Source: a virus. Taken from it: 64,000 nucleotides of DNA. Of this stretch, positions 33,008-41,059 are shown in pieces. A program made the translations under genes and the position numbers. Positions within the stretch are counted from its first letter, which is position 1. Every line of letters starts with the position of its first letter. Under the pieces are notes generated by a model. It did no database searches. It saw only the letters and a program-made list of their open reading frames with translations, and was not told the origin of the DNA. The DNA is taken from IMG/VR virus record IMGVR_UViG_3300021963_008220, positions 62,001-126,000 of that record, one strand, 5' to 3'.

Positions 33008-33039
33008 TTTTTTTACCTCGGAATCATTCCTTATTTTTG
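33008..33039 (+). promoter_or_regulatory. Class-A promoter (T7 ACCTCG, 11 nt, TATTTTTG)
   Basis: TCG ends at 33020, 11 nt, TATTTTTG at 33032-33039. Heads the operon from 33055. Confidence 0.7.
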
Positions 33040-33054
33040 TCTAAAATATAAGGT

Positions 33055-33420
33055 ATGAGATTCCTATTATCAATTTTTCTTATCACAATCATTGGCTGCA
33101 CCAAGGCAGCAACAACCCACAATGTAAGGGTTATAACATTTGCAGTAGATCAGTCTGGAGACTACGTAAAGCCATCCAACACTGCAATGTATTTAAACAA
33201 GACACAATGCGTTTGTTTTAGCGACTCCGTGTATGGCTACAACACAAATCCAACATTTACTCTCGAAAACGTAAATGACGGAGACGAACTACACATCATT
33301 TCCTTCGTTAACGCTGGAGAAGAGATTCAATATAAGACTGTAGTTGTCTACGTCGACAATAAAATGATATTGAACATTTCCAATTCTCAGAACATAAACC
33401 AAAAAATTAAGTTAAGATGA
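33055..33420 (+). CDS. Small lipoprotein
   Basis: 121 aa. Lipoprotein signal: MRFLLSIFLITIIGC with Cys15 after I-I-G. The mature part is beta-rich (VRVITFAVDQSGDYV ... FTLENVNDGDELHIISFVN) and may form an Ig-like sandwich. Expected outer- or inner-membrane anchored. Stop overlaps the HD gene ATG (ATGA). Confidence 0.75.
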   Translation: MRFLLSIFLITIIGCTKAATTHNVRVITFAVDQSGDYVKPSNTAMYLNKTQCVCFSDSVYGYNTNPTFTLENVNDGDELHIISFVNAGEEIQYKTVVVYVDNKMILNISNSQNINQKIKLR

Positions 33421-34010
33421 ACATGCAACAATGGTGCGTAGATCAGCACGCTAAAACAAATCATTGGTACGATACCTATCTGCCATACGAATTCCATCTA
33501 AGAATGGTCGCAAATGTCGCAAAAGATTTTCAACATCTTCTTGACAATGAAGTAGATTATTACACGGGAAAACAAGAAATTGACAAAGGCCAAGATCTAA
33601 CCTTAACCTTACGAACTGCTTGTTTACGAGCTGCTTGGGGTCACGATTTAATTGAAGACACTCGCAATTCTTATAACGATGTTAAGGAAATACTTGGACA
33701 AGAAGCTGCAGATATTATCTATGCTGTTTCAAACGAGAAAGGAAAGAATCGTAAAGAAAGAGCAAACGACAAATACTACGAGGGAATCCGTAACACTCCA
33801 GGTGCGGTCTTTGTAAAGATGTGTGATCGTATTGCCAACGTCCAGTACTCAAAGATGACCAAGAGTCGTATGTTTGAGATGTATAAGAAAGAAAATACAG
33901 AGTTCACAAGATCATTGGGTTTCATAGGTGGTGATTCTATTACAGTTGAGTACCCAGGTCACGAATATTACAAAATGTACAAATATCTTATTAACCTTTT
34001 TGAAAAATAA
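33417..34010 (+). CDS. HD-domain protein, (p)ppGpp hydrolase-like
   Basis: 197 aa. Motifs of the SpoT/Mesh1 hydrolase fold: an early His in YEFHLRMVANV, HD in AAWGHDLIEDT, a helix with EAADIIYAVSNEKGKNRKER and AVFVKMCDRIANVQYSKM for the second metal-site Asp. Mesh1-type enzymes remove pyrophosphate from ppGpp (or phosphate from NADPH in animals). A phage copy could lower the stringent alarmone during infection. Length about 180-200 aa fits a standalone hydrolase. Confidence 0.75.
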   Translation: MNMQQWCVDQHAKTNHWYDTYLPYEFHLRMVANVAKDFQHLLDNEVDYYTGKQEIDKGQDLTLTLRTACLRAAWGHDLIEDTRNSYNDVKEILGQEAADIIYAVSNEKGKNRKERANDKYYEGIRNTPGAVFVKMCDRIANVQYSKMTKSRMFEMYKKENTEFTRSLGFIGGDSITVEYPGHEYYKMYKYLINLFEK

Positions 34011-34012
34011 TT

Positions 34013-34489
34013 ATGAGCCAACCGTGGTTAAGAGCTAGCATTAAAATAACAAAGCCTATCGTTCTAATAGATATGGATGGGGTTATCTGTGACTTTGACA
34101 AAAGAGCAAAGGAATTAGAAGCACAGGGTATAAAGGGACATAGCCTATTTAAGCACCCGACTGCATACAAAGATCTCGAGCCTATTGAAGGTGCAATAAG
34201 TGCATGGGATGCTTTGCAGGACAAGTACGAGACCTACATTTTAAGTACACCACCTTGGAGCAATCCTGATGCATGGGCAGAGAAAAGAGTTTGGGTAGAA
34301 ACACATTTAGGTAAATCTGCCAATAAGAAGCTTATCCTTTGCCATCACAAGGGATTGGTTAAGGGTGATTTTCTTATCGACGACAGAATTGCCAATGGTG
34401 TAGCTGATTTCGAGGGAGAACATATTCATTTCGGAACCGATCAATTTCCGGGATGGAAATCGGTATTGACTTACTTAGGTATAAAATAA
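34013..34489 (+). CDS. HAD-family 5'(3')-deoxyribonucleotidase-like phosphatase
   Basis: 158 aa. HAD motif I VLIDMDGVICDFD, motif II TYILSTPPW, a Lys in NKKLILCHHKGLVKGD and motif IV FLIDDRIANGV. Pattern of NT5C-type nucleotidases that dephosphorylate dNMPs. Short but complete. Located in a class-A operon with the HD-domain hydrolase, suggesting nucleotide-pool control. Confidence 0.82.
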   Translation: MSQPWLRASIKITKPIVLIDMDGVICDFDKRAKELEAQGIKGHSLFKHPTAYKDLEPIEGAISAWDALQDKYETYILSTPPWSNPDAWAEKRVWVETHLGKSANKKLILCHHKGLVKGDFLIDDRIANGVADFEGEHIHFGTDQFPGWKSVLTYLGIK

Positions 34490-34490
34490 A

Positions 34491-35225
34491 ATGAGTGATC
34501 GATCCATCCATTGTCCAGTCTGCAAATCCAAACTAGAGGTAACCCACAGAGACCGTTACGAAGATATGAGCGAACACGTATCAAATCCAAACGGAACACC
34601 TTCTATGAAAGACGGTTACCAGTGCACTAACGTAGACTGGTGCGAAGCTTCGTATCTGAACTTCACATGGATAAAAGACGGAGATTGCTACACTAATCCT
34701 CCGGAGGGTGTTAGCTGGTCTGAAGCCAATCGACGTTTGGAGAAAGCGAGCGCCTCTGGTATGATGTTCGCTCTCAATTCATGGAACCATTATTACAATC
34801 TAGGAAAGAAAAAGATAGAAGAAAGGAAAATGTCATTTCGTATAGGAAAATATAAGATCGACATAAAGCCTAAAGAGAAGGGCTACAAATATCCTGAGCA
34901 TAAGCAATATATGCCAAGCACATTTCGATGGGGATATGAGATATGGAAAGAGTCAGAGAATAGCAATGGCTTTTATACTTCGGTCATTCCGACACACAGA
35001 ATGGTACTTCACTGCATCGGATCTTTCAAAAGATCATATAAATCTGCTATTTATAATCCAGAGAAAAATAAGAGCTCTATAAAGGATTGCATGGATAGAA
35101 TAAATTGTACTCATTGGGGAACTAAGGACGATCGTACATTTGCTAAGATATCTTCATTTCTGATAAGGGTAATGTATCCTAGAAAATGTAAAAAAATTAA
35201 AGCAATTTCAATAAATTTAAAATAA
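34491..35225 (+). CDS. Zinc-ribbon-containing phage protein
   Basis: 244 aa. N-terminal CPVCKSKLEV and a second Cys pair (CTNVDWCEASY) make a likely zinc ribbon. The remainder is basic, Tyr/Trp-rich (KYKIDIKPKEKGYKYPEHKQ). No enzyme motif recognised. In the operon from 33055. Confidence 0.65.
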   Translation: MSDRSIHCPVCKSKLEVTHRDRYEDMSEHVSNPNGTPSMKDGYQCTNVDWCEASYLNFTWIKDGDCYTNPPEGVSWSEANRRLEKASASGMMFALNSWNHYYNLGKKKIEERKMSFRIGKYKIDIKPKEKGYKYPEHKQYMPSTFRWGYEIWKESENSNGFYTSVIPTHRMVLHCIGSFKRSYKSAIYNPEKNKSSIKDCMDRINCTHWGTKDDRTFAKISSFLIRVMYPRKCKKIKAISINLK

Positions 35226-35227
35226 TT

Positions 35228-35596
35228 ATGGGACCAAAAGGAAACGTCTGGATAAAGACAACATTCGAGGCCACTAAGATTTGGCCAAATCCCCAGTTCA
35301 ATTTTTTGACAGGTGAGGAAATCAATCTGGAAAAAGAATACAAAGAGGCATTGGCCGGAAAGATGGTCACTGTTATGGACATTGCTAATGATGACAGTGG
35401 TTATTTAGTTCTGGGAAAGACCAAGGACGGCGGGGATTTTCTTTGGATGATCGAAAAGGAAGATACGAGAGGATTTATTCCGATCATCAAAAAGAATGGC
35501 ATTCTAATGCCAGCTGATTTGAGTCCGATTGAAGAGTTTAAATACATGGCGGAACATTACTCCAGAATGAGTGAAAACTTTAAAACAGAAGAATGA
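35228..35596 (+). CDS. Small hypothetical protein
   Basis: 122 aa, starts MGPKGNVWIKTTFEATKIWP. Beta-rich N-terminal half (MVTVMDIANDDSGYLVLGKT), helical end. Not recognised. Two nt after the preceding stop. Confidence 0.65.
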   Translation: MGPKGNVWIKTTFEATKIWPNPQFNFLTGEEINLEKEYKEALAGKMVTVMDIANDDSGYLVLGKTKDGGDFLWMIEKEDTRGFIPIIKKNGILMPADLSPIEEFKYMAEHYSRMSENFKTEE

Positions 35597-35602
35597 TACC
35601 GG

Positions 35603-36181
35603 ATGAAACTAATATTCTTAGATATAGACGGAGTTCTTAATTGCGAGAACGCTTACCGAAGAGGTGAGTGCCAATACCAGGAATGGATTTGGGAAGACGG
35701 TCGCAAGGATCACTATCAGCGATTTTGTAAACGCAGCAAAGATCTGCTAAATCAACTCATTGATGCAACTGAAGCGAAAATCGTTATCTCATCTAGTTGG
35801 AGAACAAGTGGTATTGAATTTATGAAGAAAGTTTGGGAGCTTGAAGATATGCACGGTGAAATAATAGGGATCACCCCGTCAATGAGAACTTCGGGAATAA
35901 GTATTCCACGAGGAATGGAAATTCATTACTACTTAGAGCATGACTTGGGGTTCCGTCATATCAACTGGTCAGCTGACGAGCAACAAAAACTAATGGACAA
36001 GTCGGGCGTAGAAAACTACATTATCATTGATGATGACAGTGACATGCTATACGGGCAGCGTAATCACTTCGTCCACGTTCTACCTTCACCCAGAAACAAA
36101 GAAGGATTTAACCAGAAGTATTACAAAGAAGCTTTATCTAAATTAAGTAAAACAGTAACGGATCTAAATTATAAAAAATGA
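35603..36181 (+). CDS. HAD-domain protein
   Basis: 192 aa. KLIFLDIDGVLNCENAYRRG (motif I), AKIVISSSWRTSG (motif II) and NYIIIDDDSDML (motif IV). This subgroup of HAD proteins with the F-L-D-I-D-G-V-L-N opening occurs in phages and near RNA-repair genes. Substrate unknown; could be a polynucleotide 3'-phosphatase. Stop overlaps the Thg1-like ATG, so coupled expression is likely. Confidence 0.75.
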   Translation: MKLIFLDIDGVLNCENAYRRGECQYQEWIWEDGRKDHYQRFCKRSKDLLNQLIDATEAKIVISSSWRTSGIEFMKKVWELEDMHGEIIGITPSMRTSGISIPRGMEIHYYLEHDLGFRHINWSADEQQKLMDKSGVENYIIIDDDSDMLYGQRNHFVHVLPSPRNKEGFNQKYYKEALSKLSKTVTDLNYKK

Positions 36182-37026
36182 AAGACGCACTAGGCGATAG
36201 AATGAAAGATTTCTACGAAGACAGGACAAGAACAAAACTTCCGAGAAGAAGTTACACAATAATCAGAATCGACGGAAAGGCTTTCCATACTTACACAAGA
36301 GGTTTAGAAAGACCTTTTGATATGTGGCTCATGGAAGACATGGACGCAACTGCAGCTTACCTCTGTAAGAATATTCAGGGTGCTAAATTTGCATACGTTC
36401 AGTCAGATGAGATCTCAATTCTAATTACAGATTTTGATGATCTAGGAACACACGCTTGGTTTGATAACAATCTACAAAAGATGGCTTCAGTTTCTGCTTC
36501 AATGGCAACTGCCAGATTCAACCAACTTAGATTAATTAGAGAAGCTAAGAACGGGGGAGACTTAGTTAAATCACAGATCTCACAATTTCCGATGGCTATG
36601 TTTGACGCCAGGGTATTTCAAATTCCATTTGCAGCTGAGGTTGAAAACTATTTCATCTGGAGACAGCAAGACGCTACAAGAAACTCTATCAGTTCAGCTG
36701 CACAAAGTGTTTATAGCTCTAAAGAATTACACGGGGTTAAGAGTGACGGTATGCAGGAAATGCTCTTCCAAAAGGGGATCAACTGGAACGATTACAGTCC
36801 AAGAGAGAAAAGAGGATCTGTTATCAGAAAGGTAGAGAAACAATTTGTGAGGAGAGAAACAATGGCAGAGGTAACCGATACTACAGTAGTCATTCCTGAA
36901 TCTGCTACCTATAAAAGAAATGTTTGGGAAGCAGATCCAGAAACACCAATCTTTACACAGAACAGGGAATATCTAAGATCTCTCTTTCCTAATTACGAAC
37001 AACAAAAAGAGGAAGAAAATGTTTAG
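36178..37026 (+). CDS. thg1-like: tRNA(His) guanylyltransferase / Thg1-like 3'-5' polymerase
   Basis: 282 aa. Canonical motifs: YTIIRIDGKAFHTYTRGL (first metal Asp), AKFAYVQSDEISILITDF (second metal Asp), then KMASVSASMATARFN and a C-terminal YSPREKRGSVIRK-type basic segment. Bacterial Thg1-like proteins add nucleotides to 5' ends in the 3'-5' direction and can repair 5'-truncated tRNAs; family knowledge. Here it follows a HAD phosphatase and complements the two RNA ligases. Ends TAG, overlapping the next gene. Confidence 0.9.
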   Translation: MKDALGDRMKDFYEDRTRTKLPRRSYTIIRIDGKAFHTYTRGLERPFDMWLMEDMDATAAYLCKNIQGAKFAYVQSDEISILITDFDDLGTHAWFDNNLQKMASVSASMATARFNQLRLIREAKNGGDLVKSQISQFPMAMFDARVFQIPFAAEVENYFIWRQQDATRNSISSAAQSVYSSKELHGVKSDGMQEMLFQKGINWNDYSPREKRGSVIRKVEKQFVRRETMAEVTDTTVVIPESATYKRNVWEADPETPIFTQNREYLRSLFPNYEQQKEEENV

Positions 37027-37276
37027 AGCAAAGTATGTAATAGTTGGAGGAAGCGCAATTGTTTTCTCAGCAGCGATCCAGCATAGCGAAATGGTTGGGT
37101 ACAATCAAAAATGTGATGGAGCAGGCTTTGTTACGTTCTTCACCAAGGTGGATTCGTATGGGGATACTATCATCGCTGCCGATGCTTACGGAGAATCTGT
37201 TTCACTGGGTATAAAATCCAGAGGAGAAGAAGACTCTATAATTATCACAAGACAAATCTCAAATCCATTCGGATAA
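37019..37276 (+). CDS. Conserved small phage protein
   Basis: 85 aa, MFRAKYVIVGGSAIVFSAAI, followed by GAGFVTFFTKVD. This opening is common in T4-like phages; function unknown. Starts 8 nt before the Thg1-like stop and ends at the next ATG. Confidence 0.7.
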   Translation: MFRAKYVIVGGSAIVFSAAIQHSEMVGYNQKCDGAGFVTFFTKVDSYGDTIIAADAYGESVSLGIKSRGEEDSIIITRQISNPFG

Positions 37277-37731
37277 TGCTTAAGATAAAGGATGCAAAAT
37301 CGATAATTAGAGAAGTACCTATACTTGAGATAGGTGTTCCTAATAGTGTAGGAAACATTTATACCGAAAAATCAGTTACATCCATATTTAAGATTCTCGA
37401 AGAGAGAGAATACTTCTGCGGAGAATTAGTTGACTCGATGGAGCAATCTGGCGAGTACACTACCAGACTAGAAGAGGCTTCACATACAGTTCCCCACATG
37501 TTTATAGATGATAATTTTCTTGTTGCTGTTGTCAAATTCAGAATGACAAAAAACGGAAAGATCGCTTTAAAAATGTTCGAAGAGGGAATGGTAACAATTA
37601 GGCCCACTTTAAGGGGAAAGATTGACGAAGAAACAAAGGAGATTATTGTTAACGATGTTTTAGGCCTAGATCTCCTTCCTATTAACGACAAACTGCTGCA
37701 GAAAGAAATATCTTGGATTAACGTGAAATAA
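37276..37731 (+). CDS. Unknown protein
   Basis: 151 aa, MLKIKDAKSIIREVPILEIG, mixed alpha/beta with a conserved-looking VRPTLRGK-type stretch (VTIRPTLRGKIDEET). Last gene of the 33055 operon; a class-A promoter follows directly. Confidence 0.65.
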   Translation: MLKIKDAKSIIREVPILEIGVPNSVGNIYTEKSVTSIFKILEEREYFCGELVDSMEQSGEYTTRLEEASHTVPHMFIDDNFLVAVVKFRMTKNGKIALKMFEEGMVTIRPTLRGKIDEETKEIIVNDVLGLDLLPINDKLLQKEISWINVK

Positions 37732-37732
37732 A

Positions 37733-37764
37733 TTTTTTATTTTCGCATATCCCTCTTACTTTTA
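37733..37764 (+). promoter_or_regulatory. Class-A promoter, weaker copy (T-run TTCG, 11 nt, TACTTTTA)
   Basis: CG ends at 37745, 11 nt, TACTTTTA at 37757-37764 (last base deviates). Upstream of the gene at 37779. Confidence 0.5.
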
Positions 37765-37778
37765 CAAAAAATAATTCG

Positions 37779-38546
37779 ATGACAAAAGAAGAACTATTCA
37801 ATAAAGGTCTACCAAAATGGCCAGCACTAGTGGTAAAGGGTAAACCTGTTACCGAAGATCAGGCTAAAGAAATCATTATCAGAACAGATAGTTTCTACTT
37901 TGGATGCAATGACAGAGCATGGGAAGCAGAGATCAACTCAATGGTCTATGGTGATGGTGCTGGTAATGCTAGAAATGTCAATGATCTTGATGACTATCTC
38001 AGAAAAAAACACAATATCGATGAGAAGAACTGGACAGCATATTATGAAGCAAAAGATTCATACTCTAAAAAATATGGTGTATTAGAAGATCTTAATCTAC
38101 TTCATAATAGTAGAATTGCTTCTTCTTGGATCGGCGGACCTCACGGTTGGTGTGCTTGGAACGGTAGAATTGGTTGTTCGAATTACAACATCGGTAAATG
38201 GCCTTCGGTAGAGTGTGTTTACAACGAATGGGTTATTATAGCGGAAGCTTTTCCTTTCCTGGAACTTAAGTGTCAGCTTATGGATAGTGAGGCAGGGGAG
38301 AACGAAGAACCTAAACCTGTAGTTGAATATGAAATCAAAAACGGTAAGGTTAAGATCTACGAACCAAAAGATATTCTAGATTACCCTGTATTCGGAAGTG
38401 AAGATATGATCAGAAGATTCGCGGATCCACATGCAGAAAGAGGATGCAGTTCAAAAACCCTTAAGGAAGCTTTTGAGTTCGTAGAGAAAAAAATGGAAAT
38501 TGACAAACAAATCGAAAAGAAAGAAATATGGAAAGAGGTAAAATAA
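37779..38546 (+). CDS. Conserved phage protein of unknown function
   Basis: 255 aa, MTKEELFNKGLPKWPALVVK, then SFYFGCNDRAWEAEINSMVY and IASSWIGGPHGWCAWNGRIG. A long conserved phage family to my recollection, no known activity. TAATG overlap with the next gene. Confidence 0.7.
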   Translation: MTKEELFNKGLPKWPALVVKGKPVTEDQAKEIIIRTDSFYFGCNDRAWEAEINSMVYGDGAGNARNVNDLDDYLRKKHNIDEKNWTAYYEAKDSYSKKYGVLEDLNLLHNSRIASSWIGGPHGWCAWNGRIGCSNYNIGKWPSVECVYNEWVIIAEAFPFLELKCQLMDSEAGENEEPKPVVEYEIKNGKVKIYEPKDILDYPVFGSEDMIRRFADPHAERGCSSKTLKEAFEFVEKKMEIDKQIEKKEIWKEVK

Positions 38547-38791
38547 TGGAAGATAGCTTAACCTACGAAGAGATCAGAGAACTCACCAATCCTATAATGG
38601 AGATGTGTGAGATCTATCAAAGAAGATCTCATAAGTTGGAAATGCTAGTTATCGATTACATCAAATGTAGTTGGTGGAATTTTCGTGCTAAGGTGAATTT
38701 AGAGAAAGAGATACTGAAAGCAATAACGGAAGCCAATCAAGATTCTAGATTGGATGGGATATTCGAAAAATTCGGACAAAAAATAAAGTAA
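38546..38791 (+). CDS. Small helical protein
   Basis: 81 aa from the ATG at 38546, which shares a base with the previous stop; an in-frame ATG at 38528 is the alternative. Helical, MEDSLTYEEIRELTNPIMEM. Not recognised. Confidence 0.55.
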   Translation: MEDSLTYEEIRELTNPIMEMCEIYQRRSHKLEMLVIDYIKCSWWNFRAKVNLEKEILKAITEANQDSRLDGIFEKFGQKIK

Positions 38792-38817
38792 CTGGAGTAA
38801 TCTACAAAAAGGATTAA

Positions 38818-39108
38818 GTGAACTGGAAAGACGAGAAAATGATGGACGGTGCAATAGTATTTATTTACTATTGCAATAAACTTCGGGAAGGTAAATTTCT
38901 TGAGGGTGGACCTGTCATAACTCTATCCGCTTTTGATAGAGCAGTAGATCTGGTAGATTCGGGATTTAAAATAGGTGATGATTTTTGCATCGAATGTTGT
39001 ATAGCACTTGAGATGGACGTCAGAATAGGCGAGTTGGTTATGAGCATGCAAGAATTAGGATTACCTGAGATGTTAAGAATATCAAAAGAAATTGAAGATA
39101 ATAAATAA
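38818..39108 (+). CDS. Small hypothetical protein (GTG start)
   Basis: 96 aa with GTG at 38818, preceded by AAAGGA; ATGs at 38839 and 38842 are alternatives. Contains FCIECCIALEMDVRIGELVM. Helical. Not recognised. Confidence 0.5.
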   Translation: MNWKDEKMMDGAIVFIYYCNKLREGKFLEGGPVITLSAFDRAVDLVDSGFKIGDDFCIECCIALEMDVRIGELVMSMQELGLPEMLRISKEIEDNK

Positions 39109-39112
39109 AAAT

Positions 39113-39132
39113 CTCGTTGACACAGGTACGAG
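39113..39132 (+). other. Short hairpin in the leader of the SPFH gene
   Basis: CTCGT/ACGAG 5-bp stem in the A-rich leader between 39108 and 39179. No T-run, so not a normal terminator. No clear promoter of either class is visible upstream of the SPFH gene. Confidence 0.3.
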
Positions 39133-39178
39133 AAAAAGAAAATCCTGTAAAAAAACAATAATCTAAAAAAAAAGAAAA

Positions 39179-41059
39179 ATGGCAGACAAAATGCAAATGT
39201 TACTTTCCTATTCGTGGATGGTTATCCCAATCTTAGGAATTCTATTCTACAAATTCACTTTACGATTCTTCTTCGGAATGGTAATCATTCCAGAAGACAA
39301 GATCGGTTTAGTAACCAAAAAATTTGTTCTCTTCGGAGCAAACAAATCTCTACCTGACGGAAAAATCATCGCTCTAAACGGAGAGCCTGGTTTCCAAGCA
39401 GATACTCTAGCCCCTGGTTTATATTGGGGATATTGGGTTTGGCAGTATTCAATTGGACAAGCTGAACTAACTATAATTCCTAAAGGTAAAATTGGTTTAC
39501 TCTCGGCTAAAGACGGTAAGCAATTGCCAACCGGTGCGATCTTAGCACGTCACGTAGAATGCGACAACTATCAAGATACTAGAGCATTCTTAACAAACGG
39601 AGGTCAAAGAGGTAAGCAAGTTGGATATCTTAATAACGGGGTTTATCGTATTAATCCTTACTTATTCGATTTAGCAATCTCTGACATCACCTACATTGAA
39701 GATGGTATGGTCGGCGTGGTAACCTCATTGGACGGTATTCCGTTAGACCAAGGTAACATCGCAGGTAATGCTATCGAGGGTCACAATAATTATCAGGACT
39801 TCGACAAATTTTTAGCTAACGGAGGGCAACGTGGTCTTCAAATCCAAGTCATTCAAGCTGGTAACTACTCATTAAACCCTTGGGCGGTTGAGATTGAGAA
39901 AGTTGAAATGACTAAAATTCCAATCGGTCACGTAGGTGTAATCATCTCTTTCGTAGGTAAGGAAGGACAAGACGTAACTGGAGACGGATTCAAACACGGA
40001 AATATCGTAAAGAAAGGAGAAAAAGGTGTTTGTATCACTCCGCTGGATCCAGGTAAATACGCAATCAATCCTTATACTCATAAGATTGAGGTTGTACCAA
40101 CAACAAACCTTGTATTGAACTGGGCAAATGCTCGCACAGAATCACACAACCTTGATAAAGGACTAAGCACGATCACTGTACGTTCTAAAGACGGTTTCCC
40201 ATTCAACTTAGACGTATCACAAATCATTCACATTCCTGCACCAGAGGCACCTAAAGTAATTGCCCGATTTGGTTCAATGCAGAATCTTGTATCGCAAGTT
40301 CTTGAGCCTACTATCGGTAACTACTTCCGTAACTCTGCTCAGGATTCAGATGTTATCTCGTTCTTGTCTACACGTCAAAAACGTCAGGATGCTGCAAAAG
40401 AATCTATCTCTAAAGTTCTTGAGATGTACAACGTTCACGCAGTTGACACATTGATTGGAGACATCACTCCTCCTGAGTCTTTAATGAAAACATTAACCGA
40501 TCGTAAGATCGCTCAAGAGGAAGAGGTTACATTTGAAACCCAACGTAAAGCTCAAGACCAACGTAAGACTTTAGAGTCTGCTAAGGCGCTGGCTGATATG
40601 CAAGGTCAAATGGTATCTGCACAACAATCGGTAGAGATTTCACAACGTGAAGCTGAGGCGGCAGTTAAGAGATCGGAAGGTGAGGCTAAGGCTATGGAAC
40701 TTAAAGCTGGAGCTCAGGCAAAAGCTAAGAAGTTAATGGCTGAGGCAGATGCTGCTCAGATCAAATTAACAGGGGACGCAGAAGCATCTAAGATTGCTGC
40801 TATCGGTAAATCCACAGCAGAAGCTTACGAGCAACAGGTTAAAGCAATGGGAGCTGATAACTTCGGTAAATTAAAAGTTACTGAGATGATTGGTACAAAC
40901 GGAATCAAAATCATTCCTGAAGTACTTATCTCAGGTAACGACGGAGGAAATGGTCCAATCAGCGGATTACTTGGTATGGAATTACTGAAACAAATTCAAG
41001 AGAAGTCTGATACAAAGGACGTAAAAACAAATATAAAAGATGCAGGAGATCAAAAATAG
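39179..41059 (+). CDS. SPFH/Band-7 (flotillin-like) membrane protein
   Basis: 626 aa. One N-terminal membrane helix (about residues 10-35), then an SPFH domain with two repeated segments (ECDNYQDTRAFLTNGGQRGK and GHNNYQDFDKFLANGGQRGL), the core LSTITVRSKDGFPFNLDVSQ, and a long Ala/Glu/Lys coiled coil at about 440-570 (EAEAAVKRSEGEAKAMELKA) typical of flotillins. Such proteins assemble into cage-like membrane microdomains. In a phage it may scaffold a membrane-bound complex or protect the envelope. Ends in TAG, overlapping the next gene by 20 nt. Confidence 0.85.
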   Translation: MADKMQMLLSYSWMVIPILGILFYKFTLRFFFGMVIIPEDKIGLVTKKFVLFGANKSLPDGKIIALNGEPGFQADTLAPGLYWGYWVWQYSIGQAELTIIPKGKIGLLSAKDGKQLPTGAILARHVECDNYQDTRAFLTNGGQRGKQVGYLNNGVYRINPYLFDLAISDITYIEDGMVGVVTSLDGIPLDQGNIAGNAIEGHNNYQDFDKFLANGGQRGLQIQVIQAGNYSLNPWAVEIEKVEMTKIPIGHVGVIISFVGKEGQDVTGDGFKHGNIVKKGEKGVCITPLDPGKYAINPYTHKIEVVPTTNLVLNWANARTESHNLDKGLSTITVRSKDGFPFNLDVSQIIHIPAPEAPKVIARFGSMQNLVSQVLEPTIGNYFRNSAQDSDVISFLSTRQKRQDAAKESISKVLEMYNVHAVDTLIGDITPPESLMKTLTDRKIAQEEEVTFETQRKAQDQRKTLESAKALADMQGQMVSAQQSVEISQREAEAAVKRSEGEAKAMELKAGAQAKAKKLMAEADAAQIKLTGDAEASKIAAIGKSTAEAYEQQVKAMGADNFGKLKVTEMIGTNGIKIIPEVLISGNDGGNGPISGLLGMELLKQIQEKSDTKDVKTNIKDAGDQK

